From the NCBI GenBank assembly GCA_046294265.1, contig JBKBKC010000016.1, positions 10,593 to 74,592 of the forward strand: a DNA stretch of 64,000 nucleotides. The letters are read 5' to 3'. Made by a program: the position numbers and the translations under genes. Source of the stretch: JBKBKC01 sp046294265 (GTDB lineage: Bacteria; Pseudomonadota; Alphaproteobacteria; Rhodobacterales; Rhodobacteraceae). This document shows positions 26,194-33,599 of the stretch, one piece after another. The stretch's first letter is position 1, and every line of letters starts with the position of its first letter. The notes under the pieces were generated by a model, which worked only from the letters and a program-made list of their open reading frames with translations, was not told where the DNA came from and did not search any database.

Positions 26194-27588
26194 ATGGCCG
26201 TGCAAAAGCTCTATGCCGGGATGAAGCTGCGCGAGGTGCGGGGGAGGCTGGGCCTGAGCCAGACCGCCTTTGCGGCCCGCCTCGGCCTGTCGCTGCCCTA
26301 CCTCAACCAGATGGAGAACAACCACCGTCCGGTCTCGGCCGCCGTCCTTCTGGCGCTGGCGCGCGAGTTCGGCGAGGACGTGGCGACCCTTTCCTCCGGG
26401 GACGCCGACCGGATGGTGGCCGACCTGCGCGAGGCGCTGTCGGATCCGGTTCTGGGCGGTGGCGCGCTGCCGCTTGCGGACCTGCGGCTGATCGCATCGA
26501 ATGCGCCGGGCCTTGCAAGGGCGGTCCTGAACCTGCACCGCGCCTATCGCCAGACGCATGAGCGGCTGGCCTCGCTGGATGAGGCGCTGGGGCGCGAGGA
26601 TGCGACGCTCAGCCCCTCGCCCTGGGATGAAGTGCGCGACTTCTTTCACTATTGCGACAATTATCTGGATGCCATCGACCGCGCCGCCGAATTGTGGGCA
26701 ACCGATGGCATATCCCGTAAAGACATGATGTTGACGGCCAGATCTACCCTTGGCCGACAAAGCATCGACCTGTATTTCTCGGACACAGAGACCTTACGCC
26801 GCTATGATCCCGAGCGCCAGAGCCTGACCATCTCGGCCCGCGCCGCGGGGCCGACGCAGCGGTTTCAGGTCCTGCATCAGGTGGCGCTTTTGACCCAGGG
26901 GCCGCTGATCGAGGCCACGCTGGACCTCGCGCAATTCCGGACATCCGAGGCGCGCGACATCGCGCGGATCGGGCTGGCGAACTATTTCGCCGGGGCGGCG
27001 CTGATGCCCTATGCGCTGTTCCAGCGCGCCGCCGAGGCCACGCGGCACGATCTGGAGCGGATGGCCGACCGGTTCGGGGCCTCGATCGAGCAGGTGGCGC
27101 ATCGGCTGGCCACCTTGCAGCGGCCGGGGGCCAAGGGGGTGCCGTTCTTTTTCGTGCGCGTCGATCAGGCGGGCACGATCACCAAGCGGCATTCGGCGAC
27201 ACGGCTGCAATTCGCGCGGTTCGGCGGCGCCTGCCCGTTGTGGAACGTGCATCAGGCCTTTGAAACGCCGGGCAGATTCCTGCGCCAGCTGGCCGAGACG
27301 CCGGACGGGGTGCGCTATTTTTGTCTGGCGCGGGACGTATCGAAACCGGGGGGCGCGTGGGGTGCCCCGGTGCGCCGCTACGCCATCGGCCTCGGCTGTG
27401 AGGTGGCCCATGCCGGGCGGCTGGTCTATGCCGACGGGATGGACCTGAAGGGCCGGTTCGAGCCCATCGGCATTTCCTGCCGCATCTGCGAGCGCAGCGA
27501 TTGCCACCAGCGGTCGGTGCCCCCGCTGGAACGGCGGCTGAAGGTGGACCCGGACCGGCGCGGGGTGATGCCCTATGAAATAGTGTGA
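26194..27588 (+). CDS. pccR: Short-chain fatty acyl-CoA regulator, PccR/ScfR family
   Basis: The 464-residue protein starts with an XRE-type helix-turn-helix (LREVRGRLGLSQTAFAARLG followed by SLPYLNQMENNHRPVS, residues about 12-50). The long C-terminal region has the ScfR/DUF2083 pattern, including TRLQFARFGGACPLWNVHQAF and a Cys-rich CRICERSDCHQR segment. Such regulators sense acyl-CoAs and control propionyl-CoA (PccR) or glyoxylate-cycle (RamB) genes. Location 1.9 kb from pccB and the matching operators at both promoters support control of pccB and itself. ATG 26194 has AAGGAG at the correct spacing. Confidence 0.88.
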   Translation: MAVQKLYAGMKLREVRGRLGLSQTAFAARLGLSLPYLNQMENNHRPVSAAVLLALAREFGEDVATLSSGDADRMVADLREALSDPVLGGGALPLADLRLIASNAPGLARAVLNLHRAYRQTHERLASLDEALGREDATLSPSPWDEVRDFFHYCDNYLDAIDRAAELWATDGISRKDMMLTARSTLGRQSIDLYFSDTETLRRYDPERQSLTISARAAGPTQRFQVLHQVALLTQGPLIEATLDLAQFRTSEARDIARIGLANYFAGAALMPYALFQRAAEATRHDLERMADRFGASIEQVAHRLATLQRPGAKGVPFFFVRVDQAGTITKRHSATRLQFARFGGACPLWNVHQAFETPGRFLRQLAETPDGVRYFCLARDVSKPGGAWGAPVRRYAIGLGCEVAHAGRLVYADGMDLKGRFEPIGISCRICERSDCHQRSVPPLERRLKVDPDRRGVMPYEIV

Positions 27589-27615
27589 AGTTTGGGGCGC
27601 AAGATACGGCGCTTC

Positions 27616-28296
27616 CTATATTTTCGAGCGCCGGAACCCCGCCGCTTCTGCCTCGGCCTCCGAGCAGAACATGCGCTCGCCGGGTTTGTCGATCTTGGTC
27701 CTGGCGTAATATTTCTGGCCGGGAACGTGATAGATCCGCTCGCCCTTGCTGCTCAGGTTGCCCTTGATGGCGCAGGTGCCCTGGGTTGACAGGGTGACGC
27801 CCCGATCCGTGACACCCCGGTCCGCGGCGCGCTGCGTTTCCGGCGTGACCATGCGGGCACCCCACACCCCGCGCCGGGCTGCGCGCGCAGTCGCTTCGTC
27901 GGCGGCGTAGCGGTCGGAATAGCGGTGAAAGGCGACGGCCGCCCCGCCCTGCACCATCGCCGCACCCAGATCCCGCCCCGCCGCGCGGCAGATCGCAACC
28001 GGGCGCCCGTAGCGGTCGGCGGCGGTGATCACCTCGCAGGACAGGGGTGCGGCGCCGATGAGGGCGCGCAGTTCCGCCGCAGCAAACCGCCCGCAGGCCC
28101 ATGCTTTGCCATTCAGGTCGCAGGATTGCCGCGCCTCGGGGGCGTCGATGCCGTAAAGACGGATGCGCTCGCCCCGCACTTCGACGGTATCGCCGTCGAT
28201 CACGCGGGCCGGCCCCTCGATCACGCGCGGCGCGGAGGCGGCGGCGAGGGGCAGCAGCAGCATGGCGAGAACGAGGAGTGAACGAAGTCTTAACAT
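27616..28296 (-). CDS. Secreted thermonuclease-like protein
   Basis: The 226-residue protein has a signal peptide (MLRLRSLLVLAMLLLPLAAASA) and a staphylococcal-nuclease domain: VIDGDTVEVRGERIRLYGIDAPE with the catalytic Asp/Arg, and DRYGRPVAICRAAGRDLG. The C-terminal extension (CAIKGNLSSKGERIYHVPG) is a separate small domain often fused to bacterial SNases. It probably acts in the periplasm on DNA/RNA; substrate unproven. A 6-bp hairpin abuts the start codon and could limit translation. It is convergent with pccR. Confidence 0.85.
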   Translation of the reverse strand: MLRLRSLLVLAMLLLPLAAASAPRVIEGPARVIDGDTVEVRGERIRLYGIDAPEARQSCDLNGKAWACGRFAAAELRALIGAAPLSCEVITAADRYGRPVAICRAAGRDLGAAMVQGGAAVAFHRYSDRYAADEATARAARRGVWGARMVTPETQRAADRGVTDRGVTLSTQGTCAIKGNLSSKGERIYHVPGQKYYARTKIDKPGERMFCSEAEAEAAGFRRSKI

Positions 28297-28369
28297 TCCC
28301 CGGATGTCGGGGATGAAGGCGGCAAAATCAAGGAAAGTCTTAAGAAATGGTTAACCTGTGGTGAAAAGG

Positions 28370-30028
28370 TTAACGCTGCGCCGTTTGCCAGTCGGGATGC
28401 ACCCAGGGCTCCAGGTTGGCGGGGGCCAGCGCCGCGCGGCCCAAGAGGTGATCGGCCACCTTTTCGCCCACCATGATCGAGGGCGCGTTGAGGTTGCCGT
28501 TGGTGACGCGCGGAAAGACCGAGCTGTCGGCCACGCGCAGGCCATCGACGCCGACCACCCTCGCCTCCGGGTCCACCACGGCCATCGGATCATCGGCGCG
28601 GCCCATGCGGGCGGTGCCGCAAGGGTGGTAGGCGCTTTCGGCGTGGTCGCGGATGAAGGCGTCGATCTGGGCATCGGTCTGCACGCCTTCCCCCGGCTGG
28701 ATCTCGTGCCGGACATGGGCGGCCATTGCCGCTTGCGCGAAGATCTCGCGGCAAAGCCTGACGCAGGAACGGAATTCCGCCCAGTCATCAGGGTGCGACA
28801 TGTAGTTGAAGCGGATCACGGGGGGCGCCTCGGGGTCCGGCCCGCGCAGGGTGACCGCCCCCCGCGACTTTGACCGCATGGGGCCGACATGGGCCTGAAA
28901 GCCGTGGCCCTCGGCCGCCGCGCGTCCGTCGTAGCGCACGGCGATGGGCAGGAAATGGAACTGGATGTCGGGGTATGCGATGCCGGGGGCAGAGCGGATG
29001 AAGCCGCAAGCCTCGAACTGGTTCGACGCGCCAAGGCCCGTGCGGGTAAAGAGCCACTGCGCGCCGATCAGGCCCTTGCCCACCAGGTTCCAGTATTTAT
29101 ACAGCGTGACAGGTTGTTGCGCGGCGAACTGCATGTAGATCTCCAGATGATCCTGCAGGTTGGCCCCCACGCCGGGACGGTCGGCCAGCACCGGGATGCC
29201 ATGGCTTTGCAGATGCGCGCCGGGGCCTACCCCCGACAGCATCAGCAGTTTCGGCGTGTTGAGCGAGGAGGCCGAGAGCACCACCTCGCGCGCGGCCCGG
29301 ATCACCTCCAGCACGCCGCCGCGCCGCACCTCCACCCCCACCGCGCGCCCACCCTCGATCACCACGCGGCGGGCGAGGGCGCGGACAACCTGCACATTCC
29401 CGCGCGCCATGGCGGGGCGCAGATAGGCATTGGCCGCCGACCAGCGCCGCCCCTTCCAGATCGTCGCCTCCATGGGGCCGAACCCCTCTTGCTGCGCGCC
29501 GTTGTAGTCGGGGGTGACGGGATAGCCCGCCTGCCGCCCGGCCTCGATGAAGGCGGCAAAGAGGGGGTTCGCGCGGGGGCCTCGGGTGATGTGCAGGGGG
29601 CCATCGCTGCCGCGCCAGGCGGGATCGCCGCCGTCGCCCGCGCCGTGCCAGCACTCCATGCGCCGGAAATACGGCAGCACATCGGCATAGGACCAGCCCT
29701 GCGCGCCCGCCTCGGCCCAATGGTCGTAATCGGCGGCGTGGCCGCGCACATAGACCATGCCGTTGATGCTCGATGATCCGCCGATCACCTTGCCGCGCGG
29801 GGTAGCAAGGACCCTGCCCCCCAGATGTGGTTCGGGTTCGGTCTTGAGCCCCCAGTCATAGAGCGACATGTTCATCGGATAGGAAAGTGCGGCGGGCATC
29901 TGGATGAAGGGGCCGGCATCGGTGCCGCCATGCTCGATCACCGTCACGCGCAGCCCCGCCTCGCCCAGACGGTAGGCCAGTGCGCAACCGGCAGAGCCTG
30001 CCCCCACGATCACCACATCGGCGGTCAT
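28370..30028 (-). CDS. betA: Choline dehydrogenase
   Basis: The 552-residue GMC-type flavoprotein has the FAD-binding ADVVIVGAGSAGCALAYRLG at the N-terminus, the GMC signature region KVIGGSSSINGMVYVRGHA, and the C-terminal catalytic His region (ESAYHPCGTARMG). BetA oxidises choline to betaine aldehyde at the membrane. The start overlaps betI as ATGA, so the two are coupled. betB and betC are not in the window. Confidence 0.93.
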   Translation of the reverse strand: MTADVVIVGAGSAGCALAYRLGEAGLRVTVIEHGGTDAGPFIQMPAALSYPMNMSLYDWGLKTEPEPHLGGRVLATPRGKVIGGSSSINGMVYVRGHAADYDHWAEAGAQGWSYADVLPYFRRMECWHGAGDGGDPAWRGSDGPLHITRGPRANPLFAAFIEAGRQAGYPVTPDYNGAQQEGFGPMEATIWKGRRWSAANAYLRPAMARGNVQVVRALARRVVIEGGRAVGVEVRRGGVLEVIRAAREVVLSASSLNTPKLLMLSGVGPGAHLQSHGIPVLADRPGVGANLQDHLEIYMQFAAQQPVTLYKYWNLVGKGLIGAQWLFTRTGLGASNQFEACGFIRSAPGIAYPDIQFHFLPIAVRYDGRAAAEGHGFQAHVGPMRSKSRGAVTLRGPDPEAPPVIRFNYMSHPDDWAEFRSCVRLCREIFAQAAMAAHVRHEIQPGEGVQTDAQIDAFIRDHAESAYHPCGTARMGRADDPMAVVDPEARVVGVDGLRVADSSVFPRVTNGNLNAPSIMVGEKVADHLLGRAALAPANLEPWVHPDWQTAQR

Positions 30029-30606
30029 GGCGCAGGGGCCATGTGAGCGGCCAGGTAGGCGCGGGTGGTGGCCACGGCGGCGGCGGCGTCGGGGGGGCCG
30101 TCCTTCAGCGCCTCGCGCAGATAGACGCCGTCGATCAGCGCGCCCAGCCCGTCGGCCAGCGCAAGGGCGCGCGGGCCCGCCATGGGGCGCAGGGCGTGCA
30201 GGATGTTCGAGCGCAGGCGGCGCTGGTAGATCGCAAGGAGGCGTCGCGCCTCGGGGGCGGTTTGCGCGAGGACGTAGAAGTTGAGCCAGGCCCCGATCAC
30301 CTCGCGCCGGAAGTTCGCGGGGCTGAAGGAGGCGGTCAGGATCGCGTCCAGCCGCGCCTCGGGCCCCTGCGCCATGGCAAGCGCGCCGCGCACCTCGGCC
30401 CCGTAAAGCGTGAGGACATGGCGCATCGCGGCCAGGAACATCGCCTCTTTCCCGCCGAAATAATGATGCGCGAGTGCGGTGGACATGCCCGCGCGCCGTG
30501 CGATCTGGCCCACCGTCACATCAAGCGACCCCACCCGCCCGATCTCGACGATCGTCGCTTTGACCAGGGCGGCCTTTCGGATAGGCTCCATCCCGAGTTT
30601 CGGCAT
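30025..30606 (-). CDS. betI: TetR-family choline-responsive repressor BetI
   Basis: The 193-residue protein has a TetR helix-turn-helix (SLDVTVGQIARRAGMSTALA followed by HHYFGGKEAMFLAAM). It begins MPKLGMEPIRKAALVKATI, as expected for BetI, and ends with the ligand-binding helices. ATG 30606 is preceded by AAAGGTG, whereas the longer frame reads through the operator region. BetI represses choline uptake and oxidation genes and releases DNA with choline. A palindrome in the divergent promoter region is a likely target. Confidence 0.9.
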   Translation of the reverse strand: MPKLGMEPIRKAALVKATIVEIGRVGSLDVTVGQIARRAGMSTALAHHYFGGKEAMFLAAMRHVLTLYGAEVRGALAMAQGPEARLDAILTASFSPANFRREVIGAWLNFYVLAQTAPEARRLLAIYQRRLRSNILHALRPMAGPRALALADGLGALIDGVYLREALKDGPPDAAAAVATTRAYLAAHMAPAP

Positions 30607-30652
30607 CCGGCGCACCTTTTTGACCTTGCCAGACCGTGCTTGCGTGATCTTT

Positions 30653-30666
30653 ATTGACTCGTCAAT
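30653..30666. promoter_or_regulatory. Probable BetI operator
   Basis: ATTGAC-TC-GTCAAT is a perfect 6-bp inverted repeat around a 2-bp centre, between divergent betI and choX and followed by CAACAAAAAA. It resembles BetI boxes of other bacteria (ATTGA...TCAAT). A single site here could control both directions. Confidence 0.65.
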
Positions 30667-30689
30667 CAACAAAAAACGGGGAGACGACC

Positions 30690-31616
30690 ATGACCCTTCG
30701 CATGATGCTGCTGGCCGGAGCCGCCAGCCTGACCGCCCTGCCCGCCCTCGCCGCCAGCTGCGACAAGGTGGTGTTTTCCGATGTCGGCTGGACCGACATC
30801 ACGGCGACGACGGCGGTGGCCTCGGTGGTGCTGGGCGCCCTTGGGTATGAGACCGAGACCAAGATCCTGTCGGTTCCGGTGACCTATGCCTCGATGGCAG
30901 GCGGCGACGTCGATGTGTTCCTGGGCAACTGGATGCCCACGATGGAGGCAGACATCGCGCCCTATCGCGAGGCGGGCACGGTGGAGACGCTGCGGGTGAA
31001 CCTGACCGGCGCGAAATACACCCTGGCCACCAATGCGGCGGGGGCGGCGCTGGGGGTGACTAGCTTCGCAGGAATCGCGGGGGCCAAGGATGCCTTGGGG
31101 GGCAAGATTTATGGCATCGAGCCCGGCAATGACGGCAACCGGCTGATCCTGGACATGATCGAGGCGGATGCCTTTGGCCTGAAGGGCTGGGACGTGGTGG
31201 AGAGCAGCGAGCAGGGGATGCTGGCGCAGGTTGCGCGGGCCGAGGCGCGGGGCGAGCCGGTGGTGTTCCTGGGCTGGGAGCCGCATCCGATGAACGCGCA
31301 GTTCCAGATGACCTATCTGGAGGGGGGCGACGACTGGTTCGGGCCTGACCTGGGCGGGGCGGAGGTTCTGACCAATACCCGAAAGGGGTTTGTGCAGGAT
31401 TGCCCGAACACCGGCGCGTTTCTGGGGAACCTTGCGTTCACGCTGGCGCTGGAGAACGAGATCATGGGCGCAATCCTGAATGACGGGAAGGAGCCGGAGG
31501 CGGCGGCGAAGGACTGGCTTGCGGCCAATCCGGGGGTGCTGGCGGGCTGGCTGGAGGGGGTGACCACCAAGGACGGCGGCGATGCGATGGCGGCGGTGAC
31601 GGCGGCACTGAACTGA
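30690..31616 (+). CDS. choX: Choline ABC transporter substrate-binding protein
   Basis: The 308-residue protein has a signal peptide (MTLRMMLLAGAASLTALPALAA) and an OpuAC-type binding fold. The mature start KVVFSDVGWTDITATTAVAS and the ligand-site regions GNWMPTMEADIAPYREAG and FLGWEPHPMNAQF match ChoX, whose aromatic residues hold choline's ammonium group. It delivers choline to ChoW/ChoV. ATG 30690 has GGGGAG upstream. A hairpin-rich repeat separates it from choW and may allow higher expression of the binding protein. Confidence 0.92.
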   Translation: MTLRMMLLAGAASLTALPALAASCDKVVFSDVGWTDITATTAVASVVLGALGYETETKILSVPVTYASMAGGDVDVFLGNWMPTMEADIAPYREAGTVETLRVNLTGAKYTLATNAAGAALGVTSFAGIAGAKDALGGKIYGIEPGNDGNRLILDMIEADAFGLKGWDVVESSEQGMLAQVARAEARGEPVVFLGWEPHPMNAQFQMTYLEGGDDWFGPDLGGAEVLTNTRKGFVQDCPNTGAFLGNLAFTLALENEIMGAILNDGKEPEAAAKDWLAANPGVLAGWLEGVTTKDGGDAMAAVTAALN

Positions 31617-31639
31617 CGCCGCGCGCGGGTGGGGGGGCC

Positions 31640-31726
31640 GGGGGGCCAGCCCCCCATGCCACCGGTTTCTCGAACCGGTGGCGAAACCGGAGGCATACCC
31701 CCCGGGATATTTTGGGACAGAAGAAG
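31640..31726 (+). repeat. G6/C6 hairpin plus GGRTATTT element between choX and choW
   Basis: GGGGGGCCAGCCCCCC (31640-31655), a second stem CCACCGGTT-TCTCG-AACCGGTGG and GGCATACCCCCCGGGATAT...GACAGAAGAAGG (tail 31704-31726) make up the fullest copy of a dispersed element; the 16-bp G6/C6 module is identical to that at 61592-61607. It fills the choX-choW gap and probably folds in the RNA. Confidence 0.8.
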
Positions 31727-31737
31727 GGGGGCGGTGT

Positions 31738-32583
31738 TTGGACTGGCTGACCGACTGGATCACGGCGACCAAGATTCCGGTGGGGCGGACGGCCAAGCAG
31801 GCCTTCGACGGGTTGCAGAAGAACGCAGCGCCGTTTTTCGATGCGATCTCTGACGGGCTGACGGCGATGATCGCGGGCATCCTGTGGCTGTTGCAGACGC
31901 CGCATCCCTTTGTGATCATCGGGATATTCCTCGGGCTGACGTGGTTTCTGCAGCGGTCGTGGAAAACCTGCCTGCTGGTGCTGGTGGGGTTTCTGTTCAT
32001 CCTGAACCAGGGTTACTGGAAGCCGGTGACGGAGAGCCTGACGCTGGTGCTGTCGGCCTGCCTTGTGTGCATGGCGGTGGGGGTGCCGGTGGGCATCTGG
32101 GCGGCACACCGGCCGCGGGCCTATGCCTGGATGGTGCCGGTGCTGGACCTGATGCAGACCTTGCCGACCTTCGTCTATCTGATTCCGGCGATCGTGTTCT
32201 TCGGCATCGGGATGGTGCCGGGGCTGATCGCGACGGTGATCTTCGTTCTGCCGGCACCGATCCGGCTGACGCATCTGGGGGTATCGTCCACCCCGCAGAC
32301 ACTTCTGGAGGCGGCGACAGCGTTTGGCGCGACCCCGCGGCAGCGGCTGTGGAAGGTGGAGCTTCCCTACGCATTCCCGCAGATCATGGCGGGGCTGAAC
32401 CAGACGATCATGTTGTCGCTGTCGATGGTGGTGATCGCGGCGCTGGTGGGGGCGAACGGGTTGGGCGTGCCGGTGGTGCGGGCGCTCAACAGCGTGAACA
32501 CCGCGCTTGGGTTTGAGAGCGGCATGATCATCGTGGTCGTGGCGATTATCCTGGATCGGATGCTGCGGGTGGTGCGCAAATGA
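31738..32583 (+). CDS. choW: Choline ABC transporter permease
   Basis: The 281-residue protein opens LDWLTDWITATKIPVGRTAK, the conserved start of ChoW, and has about six to seven helices and the EAA loop (LLEAATAFGATPRQRLWKVELP). The frame extends upstream to ATG 31678, but those residues (AYPPGYFGTEEG) are encoded by the dispersed repeat. I therefore propose TTG 31738, with AAGAAGGGGG as ribosome-binding site supplied by the end of the repeat. Its stop overlaps choV as ATGA. Confidence 0.88.
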   Translation: MDWLTDWITATKIPVGRTAKQAFDGLQKNAAPFFDAISDGLTAMIAGILWLLQTPHPFVIIGIFLGLTWFLQRSWKTCLLVLVGFLFILNQGYWKPVTESLTLVLSACLVCMAVGVPVGIWAAHRPRAYAWMVPVLDLMQTLPTFVYLIPAIVFFGIGMVPGLIATVIFVLPAPIRLTHLGVSSTPQTLLEAATAFGATPRQRLWKVELPYAFPQIMAGLNQTIMLSLSMVVIAALVGANGLGVPVVRALNSVNTALGFESGMIIVVVAIILDRMLRVVRK

Positions 32584-33599
32584 ATGCGGTGGAGTTCGAC
32601 CGCGTGTCCATCGTCTTTGGCGACCGGCCCGAAACCGCGCTGCCCCTCATGGATGAGGGGAAAAGCCGGGCGGAGGTGCAGGCGGCCACGGGGCAGATCC
32701 TCGGCGTGCATGACTGCTCGCTGTCGGTGGAGGAGGGCGAGATCCTCGTGCTGATGGGGCTGTCGGGGTCGGGGAAATCGACGCTTCTGCGGGCGGTCAA
32801 CGGCCTGAATCCGGTGGTGCGGGGGCGGGTGGTCGTGCGCGCGGGGGGCTGGGAATGCGATGTGGCGGGCGCGGCCACGGCGGATCTGCTGCAGGTGCGG
32901 CGCGAATGCATCGCGATGGTGTTCCAGGCGTTCGGTCTGTTGCCGTGGCGGACGGTGCGGCAGAATGTGGGGCTGGGGCTGGAACTGGCGGGGGTGCCCG
33001 AGGCCGCGCGGCGCCCCAAGGTGGACGCGCAACTGGCGCTGGTGAACCTGAGCCAGTGGGCCGACCGCAAGGTGGGCGAGCTGTCGGGGGGTATGCAGCA
33101 GCGCGTGGGGCTGGCGCGGGCCTTTGTGACGGATGCCCCGATCCTTTTGATGGATGAGCCGTTTTCGGCGCTGGACCCGCTGATCCGGTCGCGATTGCAG
33201 GACGAGTTGCTGGAACTTCAGGCCAAGCTGCGGCGCACCATCATCTTTGTCAGCCACGATCTGGACGAGGCGTTCAAGATCGGCAACCGCATCGCATTGA
33301 TGGAGGGCGGGCGGATCGTGCAGGTGGGGACCGCGCGCGAGGTCATCGCGAACCCGGTGTCGGAGTATGTGGCGGATTTCGTGTCGCACATGAACCCCTT
33401 GTCGGTCCTGACGGCGGGGGATGTGATGGAGCCCGGGGGCGGCACCGGCCCGGAGGTGGGGCGGGAAACGCCGGTTCGCGAGGTGATGGGCCTGATCCGC
33501 GACGGAGCGGCGGAGGTGGTGGTGGTGCAGGGCGGGTCCGCAGTCGGCGTGATCCGGCCGGGGCGGGTGATGGCGCGGCTGATCGACCCGCGGGGTTAG
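32580..33599 (+). CDS. choV: Choline ABC transporter ATP-binding protein
   Basis: The 339-residue ATPase shows Walker A GLSGSGKST, signature ELSGGMQQRVGLARAF, Walker B ILLMDEPFSALDP and H-loop IIFVSHDLDEAF. The C-terminal region (ETPVREVMGLIRDGAAEVVV) is a CBS-like regulatory segment as in ProV/OpuAA. It overlaps choW by 4 bp. Its TAG stop shares the TTAG tetranucleotide with the convergent topA stop. Confidence 0.93.
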   Translation: MNAVEFDRVSIVFGDRPETALPLMDEGKSRAEVQAATGQILGVHDCSLSVEEGEILVLMGLSGSGKSTLLRAVNGLNPVVRGRVVVRAGGWECDVAGAATADLLQVRRECIAMVFQAFGLLPWRTVRQNVGLGLELAGVPEAARRPKVDAQLALVNLSQWADRKVGELSGGMQQRVGLARAFVTDAPILLMDEPFSALDPLIRSRLQDELLELQAKLRRTIIFVSHDLDEAFKIGNRIALMEGGRIVQVGTAREVIANPVSEYVADFVSHMNPLSVLTAGDVMEPGGGTGPEVGRETPVREVMGLIRDGAAEVVVVQGGSAVGVIRPGRVMARLIDPRG

